Shown piece after piece: positions 25,889-34,888 of a DNA stretch of 64,000 bases (position 1 is its first letter; each line of letters starts with the position of its first letter). The DNA is taken from NCBI GenBank assembly GCA_030835135.1, contig JAUQWO010000022.1, positions 62,001 through 126,000 on the forward strand, in the 5' to 3' direction. The translations under genes and the position numbers were made by a program. Below the pieces are notes generated by a model. It searched no databases. It had not been told where the DNA came from and saw only the letters and a list, made by a program, of their open reading frames with translations. This stretch comes from Bacteroidota bacterium (GTDB lineage Bacteria > Bacteroidota > Ignavibacteria > UBA10030 > UBA6906).

Positions 25889-27877
25889 CTATGGCCGGGC
25901 CCGTCCCTCACGATCCTCCAGAGGGGCTGCCATGCGAAGTTCCGCCGGCGTCGCCGGACGGATCTCCATGGCAATGCCTCCTGATGCGCGCAGGGGTGCG
26001 GTTATCCGGCTCCCTGCCGTGACCAGTCCCCGGGCGATCGCGACGTGTGTGCGTGTTGGCACCGTGTCGCCGCCGTCCGTGTAGATGGTCGCATGATAGG
26101 TCGTGGCCGGCTGCAGGAACGACAACGGGATCGTCAGCGTCCGGGCGTCATTGTTCGTGATCGCGCCCACGAACCAGGTGCTGTCCCGACGGCGCGCCAC
26201 TGCGGCATACCGGCCGATCTCCCCGAGCACGACCTTCGTGGTATCCCACTCGGTGGGGAGATGCTCGAAGAATGCCACCTCCGGCTCTCCCTGATAGTCC
26301 GATGGTTTGTCGTACCAGAAGATGAACTGCAGGGGGCTGTAGTAGATCACCGCGAGGGCAAGCTGATGTGCCGACGTGGTCTTGATCCCCGCAACATTCC
26401 TGATGCCTGCCTGGTGGTAGTAACAGATGGTGTAGTCCGCCGCACCCGCAAGGAAGCGCGTGAACGGCAACGTCGCGTTCAGCGTCGCCTCCGGCATGCA
26501 TTCATTCCCATACACACCTTCCTGGGTGAGCAGGTTCGGGTATGTCCTGCTGTAGCCCGTGGGCCGGTATTCATCATGGACATCGACCATCAGGTGATGG
26601 CGTGCGGCCTTGCGGACCGCTTCATGCAGCCAGTGTGTCCACCGGTCGGACCCGACGTGCACGAACCCGAACTTGAGCCCCGCGATCCCCCATCGCTCAT
26701 AGATCGGCAGGATCTCATCGATCTGGTTCTCCAACGCCCGGTGGTTCACGTACAGAAAGACCCCCACGTTCTTCTGTCGCGCGTACGCCATGATCCGCTG
26801 CAGATCTAGGTCCTTTGCGGGGTTTCTCCGCGGGTCGACATCCACCCGCGACGCGTCCGAGGTGTGGGAATATTCATATCCGTACCATCCCGCATCGAAC
26901 TCGACGTACTCGATGCCGTGTGCGGCGCAGAAGTCAATACAGGCCTCAGCACCGGTGGTGGACAGCGTGATCTCCCGCATGACCTTCCCGGGCTTGATCC
27001 AGCGGGTATCGCTGATCTGACATGGTTCATTCAGGTTCAACACGAGGTCGTTCCGTTCGAGCAGCTCCCCGGGCGAATCCGCGACCATGATGAAGCGCCA
27101 GGGCGTGGCATACGGAGATGTCGCCGTCACGGGGCCGAACAGCCGGACCCCGATGGTGTTCGGCTCCTCCGGGACGTGAATGAATTTCATGCGTGCATGA
27201 TCGACCAATCCGGCCTCCCCGATGGCAAGGTAAGTCCCCCCGGGGAGCTCCACGGTGAGCGGCCGCTCGCTTTCGTAGTCCCGTGTCCGCGGACTCCAGC
27301 GCGGGAGTGGAAGCGCGCCATACGTCCAGTCCTTCACCGGCACCCGCTGGTAAAGTTCCTGGGCGAACGGGGTGACCCAGGCCATGCTGCCTTCGGGCAG
27401 AGTGAACGACGTGCGTTCGCCGGTGATGTTCAGCACCGAGGTCAGGAGTCTTTCCGGGAACACGTAACGGAAGGCCGCACCTTCATCGTAGACGCGGACG
27501 TCCAGTGCCATCACCGCGTTCGTGTCGTTGTTCCGGATGAACCTGAACGTAGCTGCGTTGTGCCTGTCCCGCACGACGCTTCGTTCACCGTACACCGGTC
27601 GCCATGCGGTATCTCTGGTCGATCCCGTCCACGCCCTGAGAGCAAGCCCCGAAGTCCAGTCAGGCAGATCGCTGGTGCAGATGCCCAGCCGCGAACGGCG
27701 CACGATCTCCTTCCCATGCCGGACGATCGAGTATGCGATCTCTCCCGCTGCCTGCCGGTCCTTGTCTGTGTGTAGAATGAATGCCAGGGTACCATCAGGC
27801 GATGTGACCCTGTGCGTGTCCTGTGAGGCAGAGAGCGTGGAGGTCAGGATGATCAGGCCTGCAAGCAGGGTCTTCAT
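25889..27877 (-). CDS. Secreted GH97 family glycoside hydrolase
   Basis: The 662-residue protein has a signal peptide (MKTLLAGLIILTSTLSAS) and a full GH97 layout: an N-terminal beta-super-sandwich (VTSPDGTLAFIL...), a TIM-barrel (YVEFDAGWYG, GVFLYVNHRA, GLKFGFVHVGSD, VDVHDEYRPTGYSRTYPN, then EGVYGNEC) and a C-terminal sheet. GH97 enzymes are calcium-dependent alpha-glucosidases (SusB) or alpha-galactosidases. The position that carries the aspartate nucleophile in the retaining group seems to be glycine here (LKFGF), which would favour the inverting, SusB-like group, but I aligned this by eye. The open frame runs on to 28702, overlapping recC; ATG 27877 is the right start because the signal peptide begins there. 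Confidence 0.87.
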   Translation of the reverse strand: MKTLLAGLIILTSTLSASQDTHRVTSPDGTLAFILHTDKDRQAAGEIAYSIVRHGKEIVRRSRLGICTSDLPDWTSGLALRAWTGSTRDTAWRPVYGERSVVRDRHNAATFRFIRNNDTNAVMALDVRVYDEGAAFRYVFPERLLTSVLNITGERTSFTLPEGSMAWVTPFAQELYQRVPVKDWTYGALPLPRWSPRTRDYESERPLTVELPGGTYLAIGEAGLVDHARMKFIHVPEEPNTIGVRLFGPVTATSPYATPWRFIMVADSPGELLERNDLVLNLNEPCQISDTRWIKPGKVMREITLSTTGAEACIDFCAAHGIEYVEFDAGWYGYEYSHTSDASRVDVDPRRNPAKDLDLQRIMAYARQKNVGVFLYVNHRALENQIDEILPIYERWGIAGLKFGFVHVGSDRWTHWLHEAVRKAARHHLMVDVHDEYRPTGYSRTYPNLLTQEGVYGNECMPEATLNATLPFTRFLAGAADYTICYYHQAGIRNVAGIKTTSAHQLALAVIYYSPLQFIFWYDKPSDYQGEPEVAFFEHLPTEWDTTKVVLGEIGRYAAVARRRDSTWFVGAITNNDARTLTIPLSFLQPATTYHATIYTDGGDTVPTRTHVAIARGLVTAGSRITAPLRASGGIAMEIRPATPAELRMAAPLEDREGRARP

Positions 27878-28156
27878 GGCGTTGCCTGGCACGTGTGAGA
27901 ATCGGGTCCGCGGGGAGGACCAGGAATGGCGCAATATACGGAGGAAATCCGGGAGATGCCCGACCGGACGCCGAGCCCGGCCCCGATGCCCGGCCCCGGC
28001 ATCGTCCACCGGATGGAGACGCCACGCGTGGATTTGGATCATTCCCTGAGACCGTGGCATGGATACGGTTGCGTATCTTGTCCGTGTTGACGTTCTTATG
28101 AAGTCTTGCCCATTGAACGATCGTATACCACGTGTACAGGCCCCCGTCTTGCCGTA

Positions 28157-31100
28157 ATGAAAGACATAGGACTCCATATCGTCCAATCGAACCGGCTGGA
28201 GAACCTCGCAGAACGGTTCGCGGCGATGCTCGTCCGGGAGCCGTTGCCGGACCCGCTCCAACCCGAACGGGTTGTCGTGCACGACCGGACCGTCGGTGAA
28301 TGGCTGGATCTGATGCTGGCCCGCACGCGCGGCGTCTCTGCGAATGTCATGTACCGGAGTCCGGGACAACTCATCTGGGACCTGTACCGGTCGGCTAACC
28401 TCACCTCGTCCTCCCGCTCCGTGTATGATGTAGAAGTGCTCCAGTGGCACATCCTCCGGTGTCTCGAGGATGCGTCGTTCACGGATGGTTTTGCACCGTT
28501 GCGGGGATACCTGACGGGTGGCGGGACCGAGCGCCGGTTCGATCTGGCCGGGCGGCTGGCGGAACTCTACAACCGGTATCTCGTCTACCGGATGGACTGG
28601 CTGCGTTCGTGGGAGCTGGGTGAAACACGCAACCTCGGACCGGACGAGCCGTGGCAGGCGCAACTCTGGCGGCGACTGACGCAGGAATTGAACGAGCCCC
28701 ACCGCGCATCACTGTTCACGACATTCCTTGAGGGGATCGCGTCCGGCACGCTGCGCGGTTTGCCGGACCGGTTGAGTGTTTTCGGGATCAGTTCGCTGTC
28801 GCCGGCGTATGTGAAGATCCTGCAGGCCCTCGGCGAGCGTATGCCTGTGCATGTCTATCTGCTCAATCCTTCGCAGGAAAAGTGGGACGACATTGCCGAT
28901 GAGCGGTATCGGTCCCAGGTGGACCTGCAGTACTCCGCGGAATTGATGCACATCGATGTACCGCATGCGCTTCTCGGCTCGCTCGGGAAGCAGGGACGTG
29001 ATTTCATCCGGTTCGCGGTGGATGCCGAAGGGGAAGGGAGCGGTGTGGACGGGTGCTTCGAAGACCCCGGTACCGGCACGCTTCTCCATGCGCTGCAATC
29101 CGGCATTCTCCGTCTCTCGGAAGAACCGGTCGCCTTCTCTGCCCGCGATGGGTCTTTCACGATCCATGCGTGCCACTCGCGCATGCGTGAGGTCGAAGTC
29201 CTTCGCGATCAGTTGCTGGCGATGCTGGATGCGGACCACACGCTCCGGCCTTCGGATATCCTGGTGCTCGCGCCGGACATCGACGTCTATGCCCCGTACT
29301 GCGAAGCGGTCTTCGGACGAAAAGGCGATATGGACGCCGCACGGGCCGCCATACTGCTGCCGGTGGATATCGCGGAACGGAAGACCGGCCAGGTCGATAT
29401 CATTGTCGACCTCTGGTCGCGATTCCTTGCGCTTCCGCTGTCCAGGTTCGATGCCGATCTGATCCTCGATCTGCTGCGTCTCGAGCCCGTGAGCGAGGCC
29501 TTTGGGATCAGTGGCGGTGATGCCGGAACGATCAGTGGCTGGGTCGAGGACGCGGGTATACGATGGGGGCTGGACGGCGAACAGAAGAAGCAATGGGGAC
29601 TCCCACCCTCGGATCAGTTTACCTGGGAGTGGGGCCTCCGGCGCATGGTGCTTGGTGTCGCGTTCCCGCGCGACCTTGCAGGTCCGGCGATACCGTTGTA
29701 CGGCGGGCTGCTCCCTTTCGATCATATCGAAGGTCAGCAGGTTGAACTGCTCGACAGATTCCTTGCATACCTTGACGCCCTGCGTGGATGGGTGGACGAA
29801 CTCCGCATCCCCCGCACGATGTCCGACTGGGAACCGGTGTTGAATGCCTGGCTCGACCGCTTCACAGGTACCGCGCGGGAATATACCGAGAGCCGGGAGA
29901 TGGTCCGCGAAGTTCTCAACCATGCTGTTACCGCCGCCGCCGATGCCGGGTATCACGGCCTGGTGGACCAGGGGACGTTGCGGCTCATTTTTGGAGGGAT
30001 CGATGCGGACGCGCAGCCCGGTGCACGCTTTCTCAGCGGCGGCATTACCCTGGCTTCGATGAAACCGATGCGCCCTCTTCCGTATCGCGTCATCGCCCTC
30101 CTGGGCATGGGCGATGGGGAGTTCCCGAGGACGGTGAAACCCCCGAGTTTCGATCTGATGCAGATCTGGTACCGGTACGGCGACAGGTCGGGCCGGCTGG
30201 ATGACCGGTATCTCTTCCTGGAGTTGCTGCTCTCCGCGCGTGACCGGTTCCTGGCGACCTATATTGGGGAGGATATCCGCTCGGGGAAGCCCAGGGCGAT
30301 GTCGCCGGTGCTCTCCGAGGTACTCGAGTTCATCGGGAGGGTCGCGTTCGACCGGCCCGGGGTCCCGGGACACGACCGGGTTGCCGAGGCGATGCGGTCG
30401 GTCGTTGTGCCGCATCCGCTGCAGGCGTTTTCCCGACGATACTTCGACGGGTCCGATCCGCGCCTGTTCAGCTACGCCTCCGATGCAGCCACGATCGCTG
30501 GTGAAGCCGGTAACGGCAGGGAAGCGGGTCATGGCATCTTTCCGGTCCTGCTGGATCCACCCGGCGAGGAATTCTACCGTGTACGGTTGGAAGACCTGTG
30601 CCGGTTCTTTGCCAATCCGGCGTCGTTCCTCATTCGAAAACGTCTCGGCGCATACTACCGGGAGGCCGAGGATGGTATCGAGACGGTTGAGCCGCTCACG
30701 ATGGGGAACATTGAAACGCGCGCCGTCTACCGGGCCCTGTACGAACAGATGCCGAAGCGTGTGCTGGATGAAGCGGAGATCTTCGCATTGCTGCAGGCGG
30801 GCGGTGCCCTGCCCGTCGGAGTTGCGGCGGAGTACGGGTTTGCGCATGTGATGGAGACCGTCCGTCCATTCATCGATGCGTACCGGTCACTCCTCGCGCA
30901 ACCGCGTCTCCCCGGCGTTGCGGCGGTCAGGAGCTTCGGCCCCTGGACCCTCGAGATCGATCATGCCTGGGTGACGCACGATGGCATGTTCGCCGTGAAG
31001 CCCGGGAACATCCATGAGAAGGACCTGGTGTCCTTCTGGATACGTTTTCTTGCCGTCTCGCTGGTCCATCCGTCCGGTGCGCCCGCTGCCGTGAAGGGCA

Positions 31101-31540
31101 GCTACCTCGGCATCAATGCGCACTGCGCGTTCGCGCCCCAGATGGATGCCGGAACGCTGCTCGGCCGTTTGCTGGAGGCGTATGGCGAGGGGCTGCGACG
31201 TCCGTTGCCGTTCTTCCCGAAGAAGGCATGGGAGTTCGTGACGGCAACGCGGGAGGAGGAGGAACCGCCGGGGAGCACCACGAAGAAGGATCCCGGGAAG
31301 AAAAAGAAGAAGGTCCGTAAGGACCCGGATGAAAAACTCGAAGAGATGAGGCACGGGTGGGATGAGCCCGATTCCTTCGCGCGGTTCGATGAGTCGGACG
31401 ATCCGTACATTTCCCGCTCGTTCCTCTCCGGGAAGGAGGCGATGACGGACGAGTTCCGTGATCTGGCCGGGCTGATCATGGGCCGGATCGCCGCGGGTAT
31501 GGAGAGGACCGAGCTGGTGAAGAAGAAGAGGGGGAAGTGA
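28157..31540 (+). CDS. recC: RecBCD nuclease/helicase subunit RecC
   Basis: The 1127-residue protein matches RecC in length (Escherichia coli about 1122) and in its opening (IGLHIVQSNRLENLAERF, compare HSNRLDVL in E. coli). RecC lacks working helicase and nuclease motifs, splits the DNA strands and scans for Chi. A Lys-rich, Glu-rich insert (about 1040-1075) is probably disordered. A TTG at 28106 would extend the protein without similarity, so ATG 28157 is used. A TATCTTG -7-like box lies at 28074-28080 with no good -33 element. The stop is six bases before recB, and recB overlaps recD, so this is a classic recC-recB-recD operon for double-strand break repair and foreign DNA degradation. Confidence 0.92.
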   Translation: MKDIGLHIVQSNRLENLAERFAAMLVREPLPDPLQPERVVVHDRTVGEWLDLMLARTRGVSANVMYRSPGQLIWDLYRSANLTSSSRSVYDVEVLQWHILRCLEDASFTDGFAPLRGYLTGGGTERRFDLAGRLAELYNRYLVYRMDWLRSWELGETRNLGPDEPWQAQLWRRLTQELNEPHRASLFTTFLEGIASGTLRGLPDRLSVFGISSLSPAYVKILQALGERMPVHVYLLNPSQEKWDDIADERYRSQVDLQYSAELMHIDVPHALLGSLGKQGRDFIRFAVDAEGEGSGVDGCFEDPGTGTLLHALQSGILRLSEEPVAFSARDGSFTIHACHSRMREVEVLRDQLLAMLDADHTLRPSDILVLAPDIDVYAPYCEAVFGRKGDMDAARAAILLPVDIAERKTGQVDIIVDLWSRFLALPLSRFDADLILDLLRLEPVSEAFGISGGDAGTISGWVEDAGIRWGLDGEQKKQWGLPPSDQFTWEWGLRRMVLGVAFPRDLAGPAIPLYGGLLPFDHIEGQQVELLDRFLAYLDALRGWVDELRIPRTMSDWEPVLNAWLDRFTGTAREYTESREMVREVLNHAVTAAADAGYHGLVDQGTLRLIFGGIDADAQPGARFLSGGITLASMKPMRPLPYRVIALLGMGDGEFPRTVKPPSFDLMQIWYRYGDRSGRLDDRYLFLELLLSARDRFLATYIGEDIRSGKPRAMSPVLSEVLEFIGRVAFDRPGVPGHDRVAEAMRSVVVPHPLQAFSRRYFDGSDPRLFSYASDAATIAGEAGNGREAGHGIFPVLLDPPGEEFYRVRLEDLCRFFANPASFLIRKRLGAYYREAEDGIETVEPLTMGNIETRAVYRALYEQMPKRVLDEAEIFALLQAGGALPVGVAAEYGFAHVMETVRPFIDAYRSLLAQPRLPGVAAVRSFGPWTLEIDHAWVTHDGMFAVKPGNIHEKDLVSFWIRFLAVSLVHPSGAPAAVKGSYLGINAHCAFAPQMDAGTLLGRLLEAYGEGLRRPLPFFPKKAWEFVTATREEEEPPGSTTKKDPGKKKKKVRKDPDEKLEEMRHGWDEPDSFARFDESDDPYISRSFLSGKEAMTDEFRDLAGLIMGRIAAGMERTELVKKKRGK

Positions 31541-31546
31541 CCGGCC

Positions 31547-34500
31547 ATGGCCTTTGAACTCATTGAAGCGAGCGCCGGGACCGGCAAGACCTACTCGATC
31601 ACGAGCAGGTACCTGGTGCTGCTGCTCGACCGCGGCCTTGCCGTGGACCAGATCCTCGTGGTGACGTTCACCGAAGCAGCGACGGCGGAACTCCGCGACC
31701 GGATCCGGGTACGCATCCGGGAGGTCCGCGATCTGCTCGAGGGCGGACGTCTGACATCGCTCGAGGACGCGACCCTTCGCGCGGATCTCACACCACTGGT
31801 GAGCCCGCCGGGGGCAAGCGAGAAGGCGGTGAAACGTCTGACCAACGCGATCATCTCCTTTGATGAGGCGGCGATCTTCACCATCCACGGATTCTGCACC
31901 CGGGTCCTGCGGGAACAGGCGTTCGCGACGGGGATGGATTTCAATGCAGAGGTGCTCACCGACGACATGCCGCTCCTGGAATCGGTGGTCGCTGACTTCG
32001 CGCGATCGTATCTGGCTATGCTGACCGCCGAGGAGTTCGGCTGGTGCGTGGAACACGGACCGATGTTCGGCGGTGCGAAGGAGAACGACTGGCGGGTCAC
32101 CGGACGTTTGCTCACACCCAAAGACCTTGGCGTCCTGCGTACCATCATCGGCAATCCGCTGCTGGAGATCGTGCCGGATGCCGTCTCCCTTGCGCAGGCC
32201 CGTGAGCAGCGCGATCCGGTCGCGGTGGCCCTCGCGGTGGCACACGACCTGATCGCGTTCGTGCGTGCCGGACTCGCGCAGCGGAAGCGTGAGTTGCGTG
32301 TCATGTCGTTTGGCGATATGCTGGTGCATGTGCATCGTGCGCTCATCGCACCCGGGGGAGATCGGCTCGCGGAGACGCTGCGCACTGCCTACCCCGCGGC
32401 ACTCATCGATGAATTCCAGGATACCGACCCCCTGCAGTTCGAGATCATCAAACGCATCTATGAGAAGAGCGCGTGCCCGGTTGTCTTCGTGGGCGACCCG
32501 AAGCAGGCCATCTATTCGTTCCGGGGCGGCGACATCCATACGTATTTCCACGCGACGTCTTCGATCACCCGGGGGAACACGACATCGCTCGCCGTGAACT
32601 ACCGATCGGCGAAACCCCTCGTTGCGGCGGTGTCGCAGGTCTTCCTGGCGACCGGCGATCCGAAACCGTTCGCCGACCATGGAATGACCACATTCCCGGC
32701 GGTCGAAGCGCATTTCGCGGAGGGGAAAAATCCCCGGGCGATCCATGACGCGGACCCCCGGGGTGCGCTCCACTGGCTCCTCCTCCCGGAGCAGCCGGAC
32801 AAGAAGGAAGGCGGGTGGATGTGGGGAAAAGGCGAGGCGCAGATCGCCGCGGTGGGTGCCGTCGTCCGGGAGATCAGTGGCTTGATCGCGCGCAGCGGTG
32901 ATGATCCGGCGGAGCTCCGGCCGAGCGACATCGCCGTCCTCGTCCGCTCCAATCTGCAGGCGAAGATCGTTCAGGCGGCGCTGCAGGATGCCGGCGTCCC
33001 GTGCATCGTCAAGACGCTCGACAGTGTCTACCGGTCCGTCGCCGCCGATGAGCTGCTCACGCTCCTGCGTGCTGTCGCGAACCCGGGCAACGATGCGGAC
33101 GTGACGGCTGCCCTTCTGACGCCTTCGCTCGGCTATACCGGCGTCGATGTGGCGGCCCTGAAGCAGGACGCAGCGGCCTATGCGGCGATCGCCGGCCGGC
33201 TGATCGCGTTGCGCACCATCTGGGAGGGTTCTCAGAACGGGTTCATGCGGATGGCCACGGCGCTGATCCATGAACCCGGACTCGCGCAGGGTGGACGCTC
33301 CGTGGCAACCCGGCTCCTGATCTATACCGATGCGGAACGCCGCATCACCGACCTCCTCCATCTCGTGGAACTCCTGCATCAGGAGAGCATCCTGCATCCG
33401 GGGCACGACCACATCGTCCACTGGCTGGAGCAGCAGATCGCCGAGACCGTGGAAGAACATGAAGAGTCGAGCATACGACTCGAAAGCGATGCGGACCGTG
33501 TCCAGATCGTCACCGTGCATCTGAGCAAAGGTCTCGAATACCCGGTCGTGTTCTGTCCGTTCACCTACGATGGAAAGGCATTCAAGGAGTCGGAGGAGAG
33601 AGTGGTCTTCTTCCACCGGGATCTGCCGGGGAAAGGAAAGGGGGGGGCTGGCACGTCGGTCCTGACCGCCGATATCGGTTCACCACGGAGAAGCGAACAT
33701 TTTGAGCGGAAGGTCGAAGAAGCGAGGTCCGAGAGTATCCGCCATCTGTACGTGGCGATGACCCGCGCACGGCAGAGGTGCTATGTTGTCTGGGGTCACG
33801 TCAATAATATGGAGGATGCCGCACTCTCGTACCTGCTCTTCAAAGAGCAGGATCGTGAACGCGATGCCTTGAAGGCCGCCGGTCATCGCGGGGTGCTCGC
33901 CCCCGTTGAACGCCTGATCAAGGCTTCGAAGGGGGCCATGGGCAGTTCGATCATTGAGTTGTTGTCTGCGCCAGGGGGAGGAGACCTTCCATCCGCCGGT
34001 GCATCCCGGACACTCCTGCCGCGCCAATTCCGGCGTCCACCCGTGCGGCCGGCCTGGTCGTATGCGAGCTACACCTCACTAACGAGTGACTGGGTGCGAT
34101 CGGGAAAGGATACGGACGCGGTCGTGACCGGGCCCGCGGTGGAGCCGGAAGGCGACTCGATCTTCGCGTTTCCCTCGGGGGCGCGAACGGGGAAGGCCTG
34201 GCATACCTTCTTCGAGCATCTGAATTTCCAGTCCGGCGAAGGCGCAGTCCGGGATGCCGTCGGGCATATGCTCGCACGGTACGGGTTCGACGCGGCCTTC
34301 GGGGAAGCCATGACCGCGATGGTGCAGACCGTTCTCCACACGCCGTTGGGGCCCGCCGGCATCCGCCTTGCCGCTCTTGATGCCGCATCGTGTGTGCGGG
34401 AACTGGATTTCGTCTTCGGGTGCAACCGGTTCCAGACCGCGGCATTCCGTGCGATGCTCGCGCAACCGGAGTCAGGCCTCCCTCCGGAATTCGCCCGGGC

Positions 34501-34888
34501 ATCGGCGTCGCTGCGCGATCGTGACATGGCGGGGTTCATGATCGGCACGATCGACCTTCTCCTCCGTCACGACGGTCGTTATTACATCATCGATTACAAA
34601 TCGAACAACCTCGGAGCGGCGCCGGACCGGTATGATCCCCCGGTGTTGCCGGGTGTGCTGGCCCGGGAACATTACTACCTGCAGTTCCTCCTGTACACCA
34701 TTGCCGTGCACCGGTACCTTCGCACGCGGATCACCGGATACACGTACGATACCCATATGGGTGGCGTGCTGTATCTGTTCCTTCGCGGCATGCAGGCGGC
34801 CACACAGAACGGAGTGTTCTTCTGTCGACCCCCGGCGGCACTGGTCGATGCCCTGGAGTCGCGGTTGTTCGGGAAGGAGGTCGCCTGA
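31547..34888 (+). CDS. recB: RecBCD subunit RecB, UvrD-type helicase and nuclease
   Basis: The 1113-residue protein begins with the RecB Walker A site (EASAGTGKT, K14) and motif Ia (VVTFTEAATAELRDRI), and carries the DEFQDTD Walker B and the later GDPKQAIYSFRGGD and TVHLSKGLEYPVVF motifs of superfamily 1 helicases. The C-terminal nuclease domain is intact: GTIDL (D1003) and DYKSN (D1016, K1018), matching the E. coli catalytic aspartates and lysine. RecB moves 3'-5' and supplies the only nuclease of the complex. It sits between recC and recD with six bases before and a one-base overlap after, consistent with equal-ratio synthesis. Confidence 0.95.
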   Translation: MAFELIEASAGTGKTYSITSRYLVLLLDRGLAVDQILVVTFTEAATAELRDRIRVRIREVRDLLEGGRLTSLEDATLRADLTPLVSPPGASEKAVKRLTNAIISFDEAAIFTIHGFCTRVLREQAFATGMDFNAEVLTDDMPLLESVVADFARSYLAMLTAEEFGWCVEHGPMFGGAKENDWRVTGRLLTPKDLGVLRTIIGNPLLEIVPDAVSLAQAREQRDPVAVALAVAHDLIAFVRAGLAQRKRELRVMSFGDMLVHVHRALIAPGGDRLAETLRTAYPAALIDEFQDTDPLQFEIIKRIYEKSACPVVFVGDPKQAIYSFRGGDIHTYFHATSSITRGNTTSLAVNYRSAKPLVAAVSQVFLATGDPKPFADHGMTTFPAVEAHFAEGKNPRAIHDADPRGALHWLLLPEQPDKKEGGWMWGKGEAQIAAVGAVVREISGLIARSGDDPAELRPSDIAVLVRSNLQAKIVQAALQDAGVPCIVKTLDSVYRSVAADELLTLLRAVANPGNDADVTAALLTPSLGYTGVDVAALKQDAAAYAAIAGRLIALRTIWEGSQNGFMRMATALIHEPGLAQGGRSVATRLLIYTDAERRITDLLHLVELLHQESILHPGHDHIVHWLEQQIAETVEEHEESSIRLESDADRVQIVTVHLSKGLEYPVVFCPFTYDGKAFKESEERVVFFHRDLPGKGKGGAGTSVLTADIGSPRRSEHFERKVEEARSESIRHLYVAMTRARQRCYVVWGHVNNMEDAALSYLLFKEQDRERDALKAAGHRGVLAPVERLIKASKGAMGSSIIELLSAPGGGDLPSAGASRTLLPRQFRRPPVRPAWSYASYTSLTSDWVRSGKDTDAVVTGPAVEPEGDSIFAFPSGARTGKAWHTFFEHLNFQSGEGAVRDAVGHMLARYGFDAAFGEAMTAMVQTVLHTPLGPAGIRLAALDAASCVRELDFVFGCNRFQTAAFRAMLAQPESGLPPEFARASASLRDRDMAGFMIGTIDLLLRHDGRYYIIDYKSNNLGAAPDRYDPPVLPGVLAREHYYLQFLLYTIAVHRYLRTRITGYTYDTHMGGVLYLFLRGMQAATQNGVFFCRPPAALVDALESRLFGKEVA

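Noticed and set aside
27878-28702. Upstream extension of the GH97 reading frame (937-residue version)
   Set aside because: The extension runs antisense through the start of recC, shows no similarity to any domain, and the GH97 signal peptide begins at 27877.
28709-33616. Two very long antisense frames (about 712 and 909 codons) opposite recC and recB
   Set aside because: They lack domain features, are rich in Arg, His and Pro, and reflect the GC-rich third positions of the real genes.
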